Shown: one piece after another, positions 6,377 through 14,622 of the stretch
How positions within the stretch are numbered: the first letter of the stretch is position 1
Layout: each line of letters starts with the position of its first letter
Assembly: GCA_010671975.1 (NCBI GenBank)
Contig: JAAHIA010000066.1
Location: 1 to 15,344, forward strand
Source of the DNA: Leptolyngbya sp. SIO4C1
GTDB taxonomy: Bacteria; Cyanobacteriota; Cyanobacteriia; Phormidesmidales; Phormidesmidaceae
Direction of reading: 5' to 3'
Length of the DNA stretch: 15,344 nucleotides
The notes under the pieces: generated by a model
The model's input: the letters and a program-made list of their open reading frames with translations, nothing else
What the model was told of the DNA's origin: nothing
Database searches by the model: none
Program-made: the position numbers and the translations under genes

Positions 6377-7368
6377 AAAAACCAGCCGTAGCTGTGCAGC
6401 CCTTTGCCCAGCAAGTTGACACCGAGATAGCAGATCCAGACAACGACAAAGCCGGAGGCAGCTAGAATGGCAGGCCGTCTACCCTGCCAGCCTTTAGTGA
6501 TGCGCGCATGCAAATAGGCCGCAAAGACCAGCCAGGTGATCAGCGCCCAGGTTTCCTTGGGATCCCAGCTCCAGTAGGAGCCCCAGGCTTCATTAGCCCA
6601 GACAGCGCCGGCAATAATGCCAATCGTCAGCAGCGGGAAGCCTAAGCCAATGATGCGATAGCTGATGTTGTCTAGCGTTTCTGCTAGCGTCAGCCGCTGT
6701 AGCGAGAGCGGTGGAGCGGCTGGCGGCGCTGGCGGCGCTTTTTCGAGGACGGCGGTGCTGCTGCCAGCTGCGGCCGCCGCAGAGACCGTTTCGGTGGCTC
6801 GCTTCAGCTGATAGCGGCGATCGCGAAAGCTACCGGTGCCGACTGAGCTGCCTTTGAGCTCAACTGACTGACCGCGCGTGACAATCAAAAACGCGATCGC
6901 TACCAGCGACCCTACCATCAGAGCCGAATAGCTCAGCAGCATGACGCTGACATGCATCATCAGCCAGTTAGATTTAAGGGCCGGCACCAGCGGCTCAGAC
7001 ACCTGCATATTGTCTGGTAGCGTCAGCGCGGCAAAGGCTGTGATGGCCATAGCAACCGGAGCCGTGACGGCTCCGATCCAGCGGCTACCGCTTAGGCGCT
7101 CGGCCAGAAAATGAACCGCCGTGATGCCCCAGGCAATAAAAAAGAGCGACTCGTAGAGGTTGCTCAGCGGAAAGTAGCCGCCCTCAATCCAGCGAGCAAT
7201 TAGCAGCGCCGCAATGCTCAAATTGCCAATTGCCATGCCGGCTGCGCCAGCCGTCTGCAAAGCTAATAGCTGCGGAAAGGCCAGGCTGCTCCAGTAGGCC
7301 AGCATGGTGACAAACAGCACAGCAAACGAAGCATTATCTAGCCAGCTTTGGAGGGTCACTAAGTCCAT
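6373..7368 (-). CDS. ccsA: Cytochrome c biogenesis protein CcsA/Ycf5 (named CcsB in some annotation systems), system II haem handling
   Basis: This multi-spanning membrane protein of System II (Ccs) c-type cytochrome maturation works with Ccs1/ResB to export haem and attach it to apocytochromes such as cytochrome f and c6 in the thylakoid lumen. The 331-residue protein has the haem-binding tryptophan-rich WWD motif WGSYWSWDPKETW (about 262-274), conserved histidines in MMHVSVMLLSYSA and the C-terminal GLHSYGWFF, and the Ycf5 signature RWIEGGYFPLSNLYESLFF (about 59-77). About seven or eight membrane helices are visible. A hydrophilic loop of about 60 residues (about 165-228), rich in Ala and Pro, interrupts the helices before the WWD half. 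ATG 7368 is chosen because it matches the family N-terminus (MDLVTLQSWLDNASFAVLF). An upstream TTG at 7389 would add seven residues. Confidence 0.94.
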   Translation of the reverse strand: MDLVTLQSWLDNASFAVLFVTMLAYWSSLAFPQLLALQTAGAAGMAIGNLSIAALLIARWIEGGYFPLSNLYESLFFIAWGITAVHFLAERLSGSRWIGAVTAPVAMAITAFAALTLPDNMQVSEPLVPALKSNWLMMHVSVMLLSYSALMVGSLVAIAFLIVTRGQSVELKGSSVGTGSFRDRRYQLKRATETVSAAAAAGSSTAVLEKAPPAPPAAPPLSLQRLTLAETLDNISYRIIGLGFPLLTIGIIAGAVWANEAWGSYWSWDPKETWALITWLVFAAYLHARITKGWQGRRPAILAASGFVVVWICYLGVNLLGKGLHSYGWFF

Positions 7369-7555
7369 TGCGAATCTTGAGGCGATCAAACCGTTAGTAG
7401 AATTTAGCGTCTGACTCTATCGTATAGCGGATGACAAAAGTATTGGAGGAATCCCAAAATCCTTCAGCATTTTTCCTAATTAAGAAATAGGCCGCGCTAA
7501 GCTTCAGTCAGTACACTGTTTTATGATTCAAAACGAAAAAATAACTAGCGAAAGC

Positions 7556-7559
7556 GAGG
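7556..7559 (+). promoter_or_regulatory. Shine-Dalgarno sequence deciding the pgi start
   Basis: GAGG lies 5 nt before ATG 7565. No comparable sequence precedes the in-frame ATG at 7523, so the downstream start is favoured. Confidence 0.6.
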
Positions 7560-7564
7560 CACCC

Positions 7565-9166
7565 ATGGATGCAGCGGCGCTCTGGAATCGATATCAAGAC
7601 TGGCTCTACTATCACGAAGACCTAGGGCTATACCTAGACATCAGTCGCACCACCTTTGACGATGCGTTTGTCAAGCAGATGGAACCCCGCTTTGAACAGG
7701 CCTTCAAAGATATTGAGGCAATTGAGGCGGGCGCGATCGCAAACCCGGACGAAAACCGCATGGTGGGGCACTACTGGCTGCGTGACCCCGATCTAGCCCC
7801 CAATGACGAGCTAAAGCACGAAATTACTGACACGCTGCGCGACATTGAGAACTTTGCCCAGCAGATTCGTACGGGCAGCCTCTATCCACCGGGGCAGGAG
7901 CGCTTTACCGACCTTCTCTCGATTGGCATCGGTGGCTCGGCGCTAGGACCTGAATTCGTCGCTCAGGCACTGGGTCCGGTCGACCCGCCCCTGCAGATTC
8001 ACTTTATCGACAACACCGACCCGGACGGCATCGACAAGGTCCTAGCCCAGCTCGGCAACCGCCTCAAAACGACGCTGGTGCTGGTAATTTCTAAATCAGG
8101 CGGCACGCCCGAAACCCGCAACGGCATGCTAGAAGTTCAGGCGGCTTTTGAAAAACGCGGTCTGAATTTTGCCAAAAACGCCGTTGCCACTACCGGTTTG
8201 GGCAGCAAGCTGGACAAGATTGCTGAGTCTGAAGGCTGGCTAGCGCGCTTTCCAATGCAAGACTGGGTGGGCGGACGCACTTCGGAGCTGTCTTCGGTGG
8301 GACTGCTGCCGGCGGCGCTGCAGGGTATTGATATTCGCGCCATCCTGGCCGGGGCTAAAGAAATGGACGCAGCGACTCGCGTGCACGACCTGCAGCAGAA
8401 TCCAGCAGCGCTGCTGGCGCTGGCCTGGTATCATACTGGCCACGGTCAGGGCGAGAAAGACATGGTGATTTTGCCCTACAAAGACAGTCTGCTGCTGTTC
8501 AGCCGCTATCTGCAGCAGCTGATTATGGAATCCCTAGGTAAAGAAAAAGATCTTGACGGCAATCGCGTCTGTCAGGGGATCGCAGTCTATGGCAACAAGG
8601 GCTCAACCGACCAGCATGCCTACGTACAGCAGCTGCGCGAGGGAGTAAACAACTTCTTCGTGACGCTGATTGAGGTGCTCAAAGACCGCGAGGGCGACTC
8701 GGTCGAAGTCGATCCGGGCGTGACCTCAGGTGACTATCTCTCGGGCTTTTTACAGGGCACGCGCCAGGCGCTATTTGAGAATAATCGTCAGTCAATTACG
8801 ATTACAATCCCGGAGGTAACGCCGCGCCTAGTTGGGGCGCTGATTGCCCTATACGAGCGGGCAGTGACGATCTATGCATCGCTGGTGAATATCAATGCCT
8901 ATCATCAGCCAGGCGTCGAAGCCGGCAAAAAGGCAGCCGCAAGCGTTCTTAGCTTGCAAAATCAGGTAGTAGAAATACTGAAGCAAACTGGGCAGCCGCT
9001 ATCCCTGGAGGAGCTAGCCAGCAAAATTGGGGCCTCTGAGAAAATTGAGATGATCTACAAGATTGTGCGTCACTTAGCCGCTAACGGACGCGACGTGACC
9101 ATTGAAGGAAACCCAGGTCACCCAGCTGAGCTTAAGGTCAAGGCGGAGCAAAAAGTTAAACATTAA
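7565..9166 (+). CDS. pgi: Glucose-6-phosphate isomerase
   Basis: The enzyme interconverts glucose-6-phosphate and fructose-6-phosphate, linking glycolysis, gluconeogenesis, the oxidative pentose phosphate pathway and glycogen metabolism. The 533-residue cytosolic protein begins MDAAALWNRYQDWLYYHE, as cyanobacterial Pgi proteins do. It shows the sugar-phosphate-binding SIGIGGSALGP, the SKSGGTPETRNG loop, QLIMESLGKEKDLDG with the catalytic Glu, GSTDQHAYVQQLREG, and AYHQPGVEAGKKAA with the C-terminal catalytic Lys region. About 60 residues after GKKAA form a helical, winged-helix-like tail (SLEELASKIGASEKIEMIYKI). An in-frame ATG at 7523 would add 14 residues but has no ribosome binding site, so 7565 is used. 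The gene is divergent from ccsA and separated from it by about 196 bp. Confidence 0.96.
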   Translation: MDAAALWNRYQDWLYYHEDLGLYLDISRTTFDDAFVKQMEPRFEQAFKDIEAIEAGAIANPDENRMVGHYWLRDPDLAPNDELKHEITDTLRDIENFAQQIRTGSLYPPGQERFTDLLSIGIGGSALGPEFVAQALGPVDPPLQIHFIDNTDPDGIDKVLAQLGNRLKTTLVLVISKSGGTPETRNGMLEVQAAFEKRGLNFAKNAVATTGLGSKLDKIAESEGWLARFPMQDWVGGRTSELSSVGLLPAALQGIDIRAILAGAKEMDAATRVHDLQQNPAALLALAWYHTGHGQGEKDMVILPYKDSLLLFSRYLQQLIMESLGKEKDLDGNRVCQGIAVYGNKGSTDQHAYVQQLREGVNNFFVTLIEVLKDREGDSVEVDPGVTSGDYLSGFLQGTRQALFENNRQSITITIPEVTPRLVGALIALYERAVTIYASLVNINAYHQPGVEAGKKAAASVLSLQNQVVEILKQTGQPLSLEELASKIGASEKIEMIYKIVRHLAANGRDVTIEGNPGHPAELKVKAEQKVKH

Positions 9167-9247
9167 TATTCGTAAGTAGCGGTGGCTTAATTAAGGACGC
9201 CAGTCTAATTGCGCCATCAGGGTTTAGCGGCACTAGCAGGAGCTACA

Positions 9248-9291
9248 GGTACCCAGCTTAGGTACTTTTAGTTCCCAAGAACTAGTGGGAA
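9248..9291 (+). terminator. Possible weak terminator or structured region after pgi
   Basis: GTACC-N7-GGTAC (9249-9265) is followed directly by TTTTA. A second hairpin TTCCCA-N8-TGGGAA (9272-9291) follows. The first is a weak intrinsic terminator candidate for pgi. The second lies in the leader region of the next operon and could instead be regulatory. Confidence 0.35.
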
Positions 9292-9321
9292 AATAAATTT
9301 GCATCCGCCCTCCACCATCGC

Positions 9322-10836
9322 ATGGTTTCCCTGTCTTCCTATCAGCCCTCGCAGTACTCTGAAATTCTGCATGTTGACCCAGCGACAGGCAGCTACAGGG
9401 TGCAGCGGCTACCGCTGGCTAATGAGTTTTTTCGAGAGCAGGGTTTATCAGCGTTCACCCTAGCCAGCGAGCAGCGCGATCTTAATCAGGCCGTTCAGCA
9501 GCAGCTAATTGACTGCTTTTTAGACACTGCCTGTGCCGAGCGCTGGCTGCAGGCAGCGCAGGCGGGACTCTGTCTACGCAGCTATGTTTCGCATCGCGTT
9601 CTAGCTGCCTGCCGTCGACTAGCGGCCCGGTTTGCTGGCTATTTAGGTCATCGGCCGCTGCGCTACCAGGAGCTGCTGCCCTACGTGCTAGACGATGACG
9701 GCAAACGGCTGATCCTAGTCATTGATCAGCAGCAGCGGCTTCTACAGGCGACCGGTAAGCTAGACAACTTAGCCTACATTCGGTTCAGCGTCGAAGTGCT
9801 GCGACGATTTGATCCAACCGCTCAGGCAGTGCCTAACTTAGACGTTTGGATCTACTATCAAACGCAGCAGCATGCAGAGATTCGCCGTCTGCTGTCAGAA
9901 TATGGCCTAAGCCTATTTACTGACTGGGCGCTGCTCAATCGCGTTAGTCCTGGTCAGCTGGCGCAGCTCAGTGACTACGAACAGCTGATCGTGCAAGCCT
10001 TTCATGCGGTGTACCGGCGCGATCGCAGATTGCTAACCCGTTCTGAAACGCGGCAGCGCTGCACTGAGCCGAGCCAGGCACAGCTCGCCGAAATGCTGAC
10101 TCGACTAGCGCCAGCGATGGCCGAGAGCCTAACACCGACAGCATTGCTTCAAGCCCTCAGACGGATTGCTGCTCAGCTGCGCTGTCAGGAAGTTTGGCGC
10201 AAGCGCGGTGCGCCTTTGGCTGAATCAATCGAAGCTAGGCAAGAAGCGAGTTGTTGGGAGATAGCTGACTCCGATAGCAGCACTATCGCTGCGCTTGAAG
10301 CGCAGGAAACCGATCAGGTTTGTCAACAGCTTTTGCAGCAGGCGCTGACGGACAGTATTGAAGAGAGCTTGCGTGAATCTCTACGGGCATTGCAGCAGCG
10401 ACGGCGCTATGCCAAGCTAGCCGATTGTTTAATTCCGGCCCTGCGGCTGCTCTATGAAGACGGTCGCTCCCAAGGCGAAATTGCGCAGGCGCTCGCGCTC
10501 AGCAACCAGTCGCAGGTCAGCCGCCTACTCAACCTCAAGCAGCTTTTAGCACAGGTACGGTTCAAAACGCTGGCGAAGCTAATGCAGCTGCTGGCGCAAA
10601 GTTCGCTCGGCGTGCCGGTTGATCGACTAGACGATGCTCACTTAGATCAGCTAACGCAGCGGCTTGAGCAGTTTTTGGATGCCGAAGTGTTCGCCCCTGC
10701 AATCGCAGAGCTGAAAGGAACCAAGCGAGGCGAGAGTCTCTATGCTGAGCAGCTACGGCACTGTCTTCAGCATTATGCCCACCCAGCCAAGACCGCTCAT
10801 CCAGCCATAGCCCGAGGAGACCAGTCGCGATGCTAA
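9322..10836 (+). CDS. Sigma-factor-like / HTH protein, first gene of CHAT-CHASE2 operon
   Basis: This soluble 504-residue protein is of a type I associate with cyanobacterial DUF1822/CHASE2-CHAT loci. The name is not settled. Near residues 85-125 is a block (LRSYVSHRVLAACRRL, then LLPYVLDDDG) followed by a conserved central block with GLSLFTDWALLNRVSPGQL (195-213) and VQAFHAVYRRDRR (224-236). The C-terminal part has an amphipathic helical stretch and a helix-turn-helix at about 372-405 (ALRLLYEDGRSQGEIAQAL, then SNQSQVSRLLNLKQLL) that resembles sigma-70 region 4. A canonical sigma region 2 is not evident, so it may be a divergent sigma factor or a different DNA-binding regulator. No membrane helix or signal peptide is seen. 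Its last codons overlap the next ORF by 7 bp. No good Shine-Dalgarno sequence precedes the ATG. Confidence 0.75.
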   Translation: MVSLSSYQPSQYSEILHVDPATGSYRVQRLPLANEFFREQGLSAFTLASEQRDLNQAVQQQLIDCFLDTACAERWLQAAQAGLCLRSYVSHRVLAACRRLAARFAGYLGHRPLRYQELLPYVLDDDGKRLILVIDQQQRLLQATGKLDNLAYIRFSVEVLRRFDPTAQAVPNLDVWIYYQTQQHAEIRRLLSEYGLSLFTDWALLNRVSPGQLAQLSDYEQLIVQAFHAVYRRDRRLLTRSETRQRCTEPSQAQLAEMLTRLAPAMAESLTPTALLQALRRIAAQLRCQEVWRKRGAPLAESIEARQEASCWEIADSDSSTIAALEAQETDQVCQQLLQQALTDSIEESLRESLRALQQRRRYAKLADCLIPALRLLYEDGRSQGEIAQALALSNQSQVSRLLNLKQLLAQVRFKTLAKLMQLLAQSSLGVPVDRLDDAHLDQLTQRLEQFLDAEVFAPAIAELKGTKRGESLYAEQLRHCLQHYAHPAKTAHPAIARGDQSRC

Positions 10837-12137
10837 GCCTGACCCTACCTATCTGGCGCGACCAGCAAACCGAGACCGTGTGGCTAGAAGCTGAGCAGTT
10901 TGAACAGGCGGCAGCACTGAGTACTGCCGCTATCGGCGAAGCTCAGCAGTGGCAGGTCTATCTGCAGGCGCTCGCCTATGCTGGGTTTGCTGACTGGCTG
11001 CGCGATCGCACCCCTGCACTACAGCTCGACACCAACCGATGTACGCTGCTGCAGCCAGCCTATGCCAGCAGTCTGTCGGGTGTTTGTAGGCTGACAGTTC
11101 AAGGTTTTCGGCTTTGCTTAGTGGTAATCGATCATCCACTGGCTCAAGCCGCTGATATTCCCAGGGCAGCGTTTGAGCTGCCAGACTTTCAGGCAAACTT
11201 CTATGTGCTAGTAGAAGTTCAAGAAGAACAGGCGGTTGTCTTTATTCGCGGCTTCATTTCTCATCAGGCGCTGCAGGCAGTCTCCCTCACTGCGCAACAA
11301 GATTGGACTTATGGAGTGCCGCTAGCGCTGTGGGATCTAGACCCCGATCGACTGCTGCTGCAGCTGACCCTACGACAGCCTGAGCCGATGCAGCAGTCGG
11401 CATCGGCCGCTGTATCAACTGCTAGCTTGACGCTGGGCAATCTAGCAGCCTGCTTGCAGGAGCTGCGTGACACTGATGGTTCGCTGTGGCAAGTGTTCAC
11501 CTGGCCACAGGGCCGCTATCTGCTGTCTCAGCCACAGCTGCTAACGCTGATGTATCAGTGGCGACGGCAGCCAACAGCGGCGCTGGCACTACGCCTGCAG
11601 GAAGCTTTAGCGTTGCTCACCCAGCCTGCTGTAAACGTAGCTGGCTGGCTGACCCATCAGCTCGATGCGCTGGCGCAGCGGTGTGCTATCTATTTCGCAC
11701 CGTCGGGGGTGCCGGCATTTCGCTCGATTGATAAGTTTGAACAAGCGATCACAGCGCTACGGCAGCAGGGACTGACGCTTCCTGAAACGGCTGTTCACGC
11801 CTATCAGGATATTGACTGGCAAGGGCTGCCGCTGAGGCTATGTACGCTCACTTGGGCGAGCGACCAGCATTGGTCAATGCTGATTTTGATTGGTATGCAG
11901 ACAGGCGCTGCGCTACCCGATGCGCTAGCGCTACGTATCAGCAAAGTATCCGAGCTAATCTGTGAGGAAATGACCGAGCTTGACGATCCGTTCCTCTATG
12001 CGCAGGTGAGCGGCACGCCGAGCGATCGGTTTTTAGTAACGCTGACGCTGCCAGAGGGGCCGGTATGGATGTCTGTGCCCTATCAGTTTCAGCGTGACGA
12101 TAAAACGCGCTCGATTTCTTTTGAAGTGAATGAATGA
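10830..12137 (+). CDS. DUF1822 family protein
   Basis: This 435-residue protein carries a DUF1822-type domain (PF08852), a largely cyanobacterial family of unknown function. The domain covers about residues 40-180, with AYAGFADWLRDR (49-60), the beta-rich VCRLTVQGFRLCLVVID (85-101), LPDFQANFYVLVEVQEEQAVVFIRG (117-141) and a GFISHQAL segment. The C-terminal half (about 200-435) is helical, then beta-rich (LTLTLPEGPVWMSVPYQFQ region). No transmembrane segment or signal peptide is seen. Its ATG at 10830 lies inside the end of the preceding gene (overlap 10830-10836), an arrangement that favours translational coupling and similar protein amounts. In an operon with a sigma-like protein and a CHAT protease, it is the natural candidate for a binding partner, inhibitor or protease substrate. 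That role is inference. Confidence 0.8.
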   Translation: MLSLTLPIWRDQQTETVWLEAEQFEQAAALSTAAIGEAQQWQVYLQALAYAGFADWLRDRTPALQLDTNRCTLLQPAYASSLSGVCRLTVQGFRLCLVVIDHPLAQAADIPRAAFELPDFQANFYVLVEVQEEQAVVFIRGFISHQALQAVSLTAQQDWTYGVPLALWDLDPDRLLLQLTLRQPEPMQQSASAAVSTASLTLGNLAACLQELRDTDGSLWQVFTWPQGRYLLSQPQLLTLMYQWRRQPTAALALRLQEALALLTQPAVNVAGWLTHQLDALAQRCAIYFAPSGVPAFRSIDKFEQAITALRQQGLTLPETAVHAYQDIDWQGLPLRLCTLTWASDQHWSMLILIGMQTGAALPDALALRISKVSELICEEMTELDDPFLYAQVSGTPSDRFLVTLTLPEGPVWMSVPYQFQRDDKTRSISFEVNE

Positions 12138-12195
12138 AATACGCGAAGAATGCGTGAACATTGACGCAAGATGAGCGGCCCGATAGCGTACGTCT

Positions 12196-14622
12196 ATGCG
12201 AACCGTTTTTGAGCTAAAGGTAATTCCTCGCGGTGAAGATGCCTGCTTTTTGCTGCTGTCGTGGCAACAGCACCGTCAAGCACTCACCGCCTGTTTGCCC
12301 TACCCAACGACGGTACTCAAACGCTATCAGCGCTGGCAGCAGCGATATCTTAAGTTTTATCAGCTAGCCAACTCAGATCGCCCTCAGCTGAGCGGACGGC
12401 TTGATCCAGGCAGTGGCGATCTGGCCCATGATCTACAGGTGGCAGAGCAAGCCTGGCTTCACGCGTTTAATCAGTGGCTGAGCGAAGGCGAAGGCCGCTC
12501 AATTCAGCAGCGAATTCAAGCCGAAATCACGCAGCTATTTCAGACGGCAGCTCAATCAGCGACGCGAAACGAGATCGCAGCTGGCGTTAATATCGGCGTC
12601 GATGTTTATGTAGCCTGCGCATCGTCCGAGCTAGAAAAACTGCCTTGGGAAAACTGGCAGCTAGCGCCAAGCCGCGCCGCGCTGGAAACGGTGCGCATTA
12701 TTCGCGCTGGCTCAAACCGACTGGCACAGCCGCTAGCCAATGCGAGATCGCGAAAACCAAGAATTTTGGCAATTTTAGGCCACGATTCGCAGCTACCGGT
12801 GCAGCAGGACTGGCAAATTTTGCAATCGCTCAGCCAGAACGCCGACTTACAGCAGTTCACCTACGGTGCAGCTTTCTCACCAGCCGAGATCAAGCAGCAG
12901 CTGGCCCGTTTGCTGAGTGGCCCACCCGGTTGGGATATTCTCTTTTTTGCCGGTCATAGCGATGAGGCCGCTCTATCCGGCGGGCGCTTTGCCCTCACCC
13001 CAGACTGCCAGCTTTCTATCAGCGAGCTAGAAGCCGATTTGCAACAGGCGCGATCACAAGGTCTACAGCTGGTAATTTTTAATTCCTGTAGCGGCCTCAG
13101 TCTAGCTCAGGCGCTAGTCAAGCTGGGCCTGCAGGGGGTGGTCATGCGCGAGCCGATTCGCAATGATGTAGCGCAGCAGTTTCTTGCTCCTTTTTGCCAG
13201 GCCCTGGCTGATCGACAAACGGTTGCCGATGCGGTGCAAACTGCCTGTCAACATCTGCAAATGGCGGAGCGATTGGCCCTGCCATCAGCTCATCTACTGC
13301 CACTGCTGTATAGCCCGCCGCAGGTGCCGCTATACCAGCTCGATAGACTGAGCTGGCCGCAGCAGTTGCGACAGTGGCTGCCGACCCGCCGAGAGGCCGT
13401 CACGCTCGGAGCGCTGATCTTCCTAAGCCTAGTCGTGGATATACAGGAGGTCGTATTCGATGCGCGCACGCTGGTGCAGGCGGTCTATCGGCAAGTCACA
13501 CAGCAGCTGCCCGAACCCGACCCGCCGGTGCTGCTGATCGAAGTTGATGAGGAATCGCTGAAGCGCTATCAGGAGCAGCATTCCTTTCGGGTAGAAGTGT
13601 TAGAAAATCGCGATATCGATCACGTTTATCTAACGCAGCTGCTGACGACAGCGCTGCGATCGCAAATTAGCGCTATCGGTATTCAGTACAATTTGCTGAC
13701 CAATCAGCCCAACGATCGGCTACCTCAGGCAGTGCACCAGGCCATACAGCACAAGCGGACTTGGTTTGTCTTCACCGCTCGAACGTTGGATAGCCTTGCT
13801 AATCCGCAATGGAGCCTGCGTGGCAACCCTATCGTTGCTCGCGGCTGGCAGCTAGAGCGCCCCGAATCAACCGACTGCCAGCGCTGCCCGTTTGCCTATC
13901 TGCTGGCCTTGGCCCACCGCCTGCAGCAGGCTCAGCTGGCCGACAGCGCCGTTCCGCAGCCTCAGCTTAATAGTAGGCAGCCGCTGCAACCCCGTATCGC
14001 AGCGTATCTGGCCGCTGTCGATGACAGCGCCGATCGATTTCCTAGAGCGCAGTCGACTCGGCTGCCGGTCATGATTGATCTCTCGCTTCCGCCTAACCGA
14101 ATCTATCATCAGATCCCGGCCTGGCAGCTTTTATCGGCGGAAGCGACACCTAGCCAGCTGCAGGCTTTGGACTATGAGGTGATGTTGATTGCCGCCGGTC
14201 CTTATTGGCAAAATCCTGATATGCAGGTTGCGCCTCTAGCGCGAGCCTACTGGTGTCAGCAAGGCGAGGTGCTGTTAAATTTAGCAGCTGAGTCAGCCGA
14301 ATGTCATTTGCAGATAACCCATGGTCAGTTCAATGCTTACATGGCGCACCACTGGCTGAGATCTCACCATGTGACTCAGATTCCTGACTGGTGGATGATC
14401 TGTTTAGTGGCGCTGATGGCAAAATGTGCCGGACGGCGCTGGCCAATGCTGCTACTGCCGCAGCGTCGCCGTCGGCATCAGCTTGCAGCAGGGCTGATGC
14501 TATTAGGGCTGGCCTCTCTACAAATCTACGTGTCCCTAGCGCTGCTGGTTCCCTGGCTATTTCCCAGTTTGACGGCTGGATTCTACCTCAAACTGCTAGG
14601 CCAGTCTGCTGGTAGAGAGTAG
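12196..14622 (+). CDS. CHAT-CHASE2 membrane protein (caspase-like protease fused to extracytoplasmic sensor)
   Basis: This 808-residue fusion has several regions. Residues 1-130 are a helical N-terminal part. About 135-375 is a CHAT domain, a caspase-fold cysteine peptidase, with the catalytic His in FFAGHS (His254) and the catalytic Cys in FNSCSG (Cys298); LPWENWQ (149-155) and VVMREPIRNDVAQ (315-327) are also family-typical. A membrane helix follows at about 402-420 (VTLGALIFLSLVVDIQEVV). Residues about 440-728 resemble a CHASE2 extracytoplasmic sensor (PPVLLIEVDEESL at the start, IPDWW at the end), but they are divergent. Two or three C-terminal membrane helices lie between 731 and 800. 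This topology puts CHAT in the cytoplasm and CHASE2 outside. The start ATG 12196 lies 58 bp after the DUF1822 gene; an upstream in-frame GTG at 12154 runs into a stop. It is probably co-transcribed with the two preceding genes. Protease activity is inferred from the intact dyad. Confidence 0.88.
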   Translation: MRTVFELKVIPRGEDACFLLLSWQQHRQALTACLPYPTTVLKRYQRWQQRYLKFYQLANSDRPQLSGRLDPGSGDLAHDLQVAEQAWLHAFNQWLSEGEGRSIQQRIQAEITQLFQTAAQSATRNEIAAGVNIGVDVYVACASSELEKLPWENWQLAPSRAALETVRIIRAGSNRLAQPLANARSRKPRILAILGHDSQLPVQQDWQILQSLSQNADLQQFTYGAAFSPAEIKQQLARLLSGPPGWDILFFAGHSDEAALSGGRFALTPDCQLSISELEADLQQARSQGLQLVIFNSCSGLSLAQALVKLGLQGVVMREPIRNDVAQQFLAPFCQALADRQTVADAVQTACQHLQMAERLALPSAHLLPLLYSPPQVPLYQLDRLSWPQQLRQWLPTRREAVTLGALIFLSLVVDIQEVVFDARTLVQAVYRQVTQQLPEPDPPVLLIEVDEESLKRYQEQHSFRVEVLENRDIDHVYLTQLLTTALRSQISAIGIQYNLLTNQPNDRLPQAVHQAIQHKRTWFVFTARTLDSLANPQWSLRGNPIVARGWQLERPESTDCQRCPFAYLLALAHRLQQAQLADSAVPQPQLNSRQPLQPRIAAYLAAVDDSADRFPRAQSTRLPVMIDLSLPPNRIYHQIPAWQLLSAEATPSQLQALDYEVMLIAAGPYWQNPDMQVAPLARAYWCQQGEVLLNLAAESAECHLQITHGQFNAYMAHHWLRSHHVTQIPDWWMICLVALMAKCAGRRWPMLLLPQRRRRHQLAAGLMLLGLASLQIYVSLALLVPWLFPSLTAGFYLKLLGQSAGRE

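Noticed and set aside
7369..7389. TTG start for ccsA adding seven residues
   Set aside because: The family N-terminus aligns with MDLVTLQ at ATG 7368, so the TTG is unnecessary.
7523..7564. Upstream ATG for pgi adding 14 residues
   Set aside because: There is no Shine-Dalgarno sequence, while ATG 7565 has GAGG at good spacing and matches the family start MDA.
9186..9195. CTTAATTAAG palindrome after pgi as an operator
   Set aside because: A 10-bp AT-rich palindrome alone is too weak to call.
9322..14622. Type III-E CRISPR (Craspase) locus
   Set aside because: The CHAT, middle protein and sigma-like logic is similar, but there is no CRISPR array, no gRAMP/Cas7-11 and no Cas1/Cas2 in the window.
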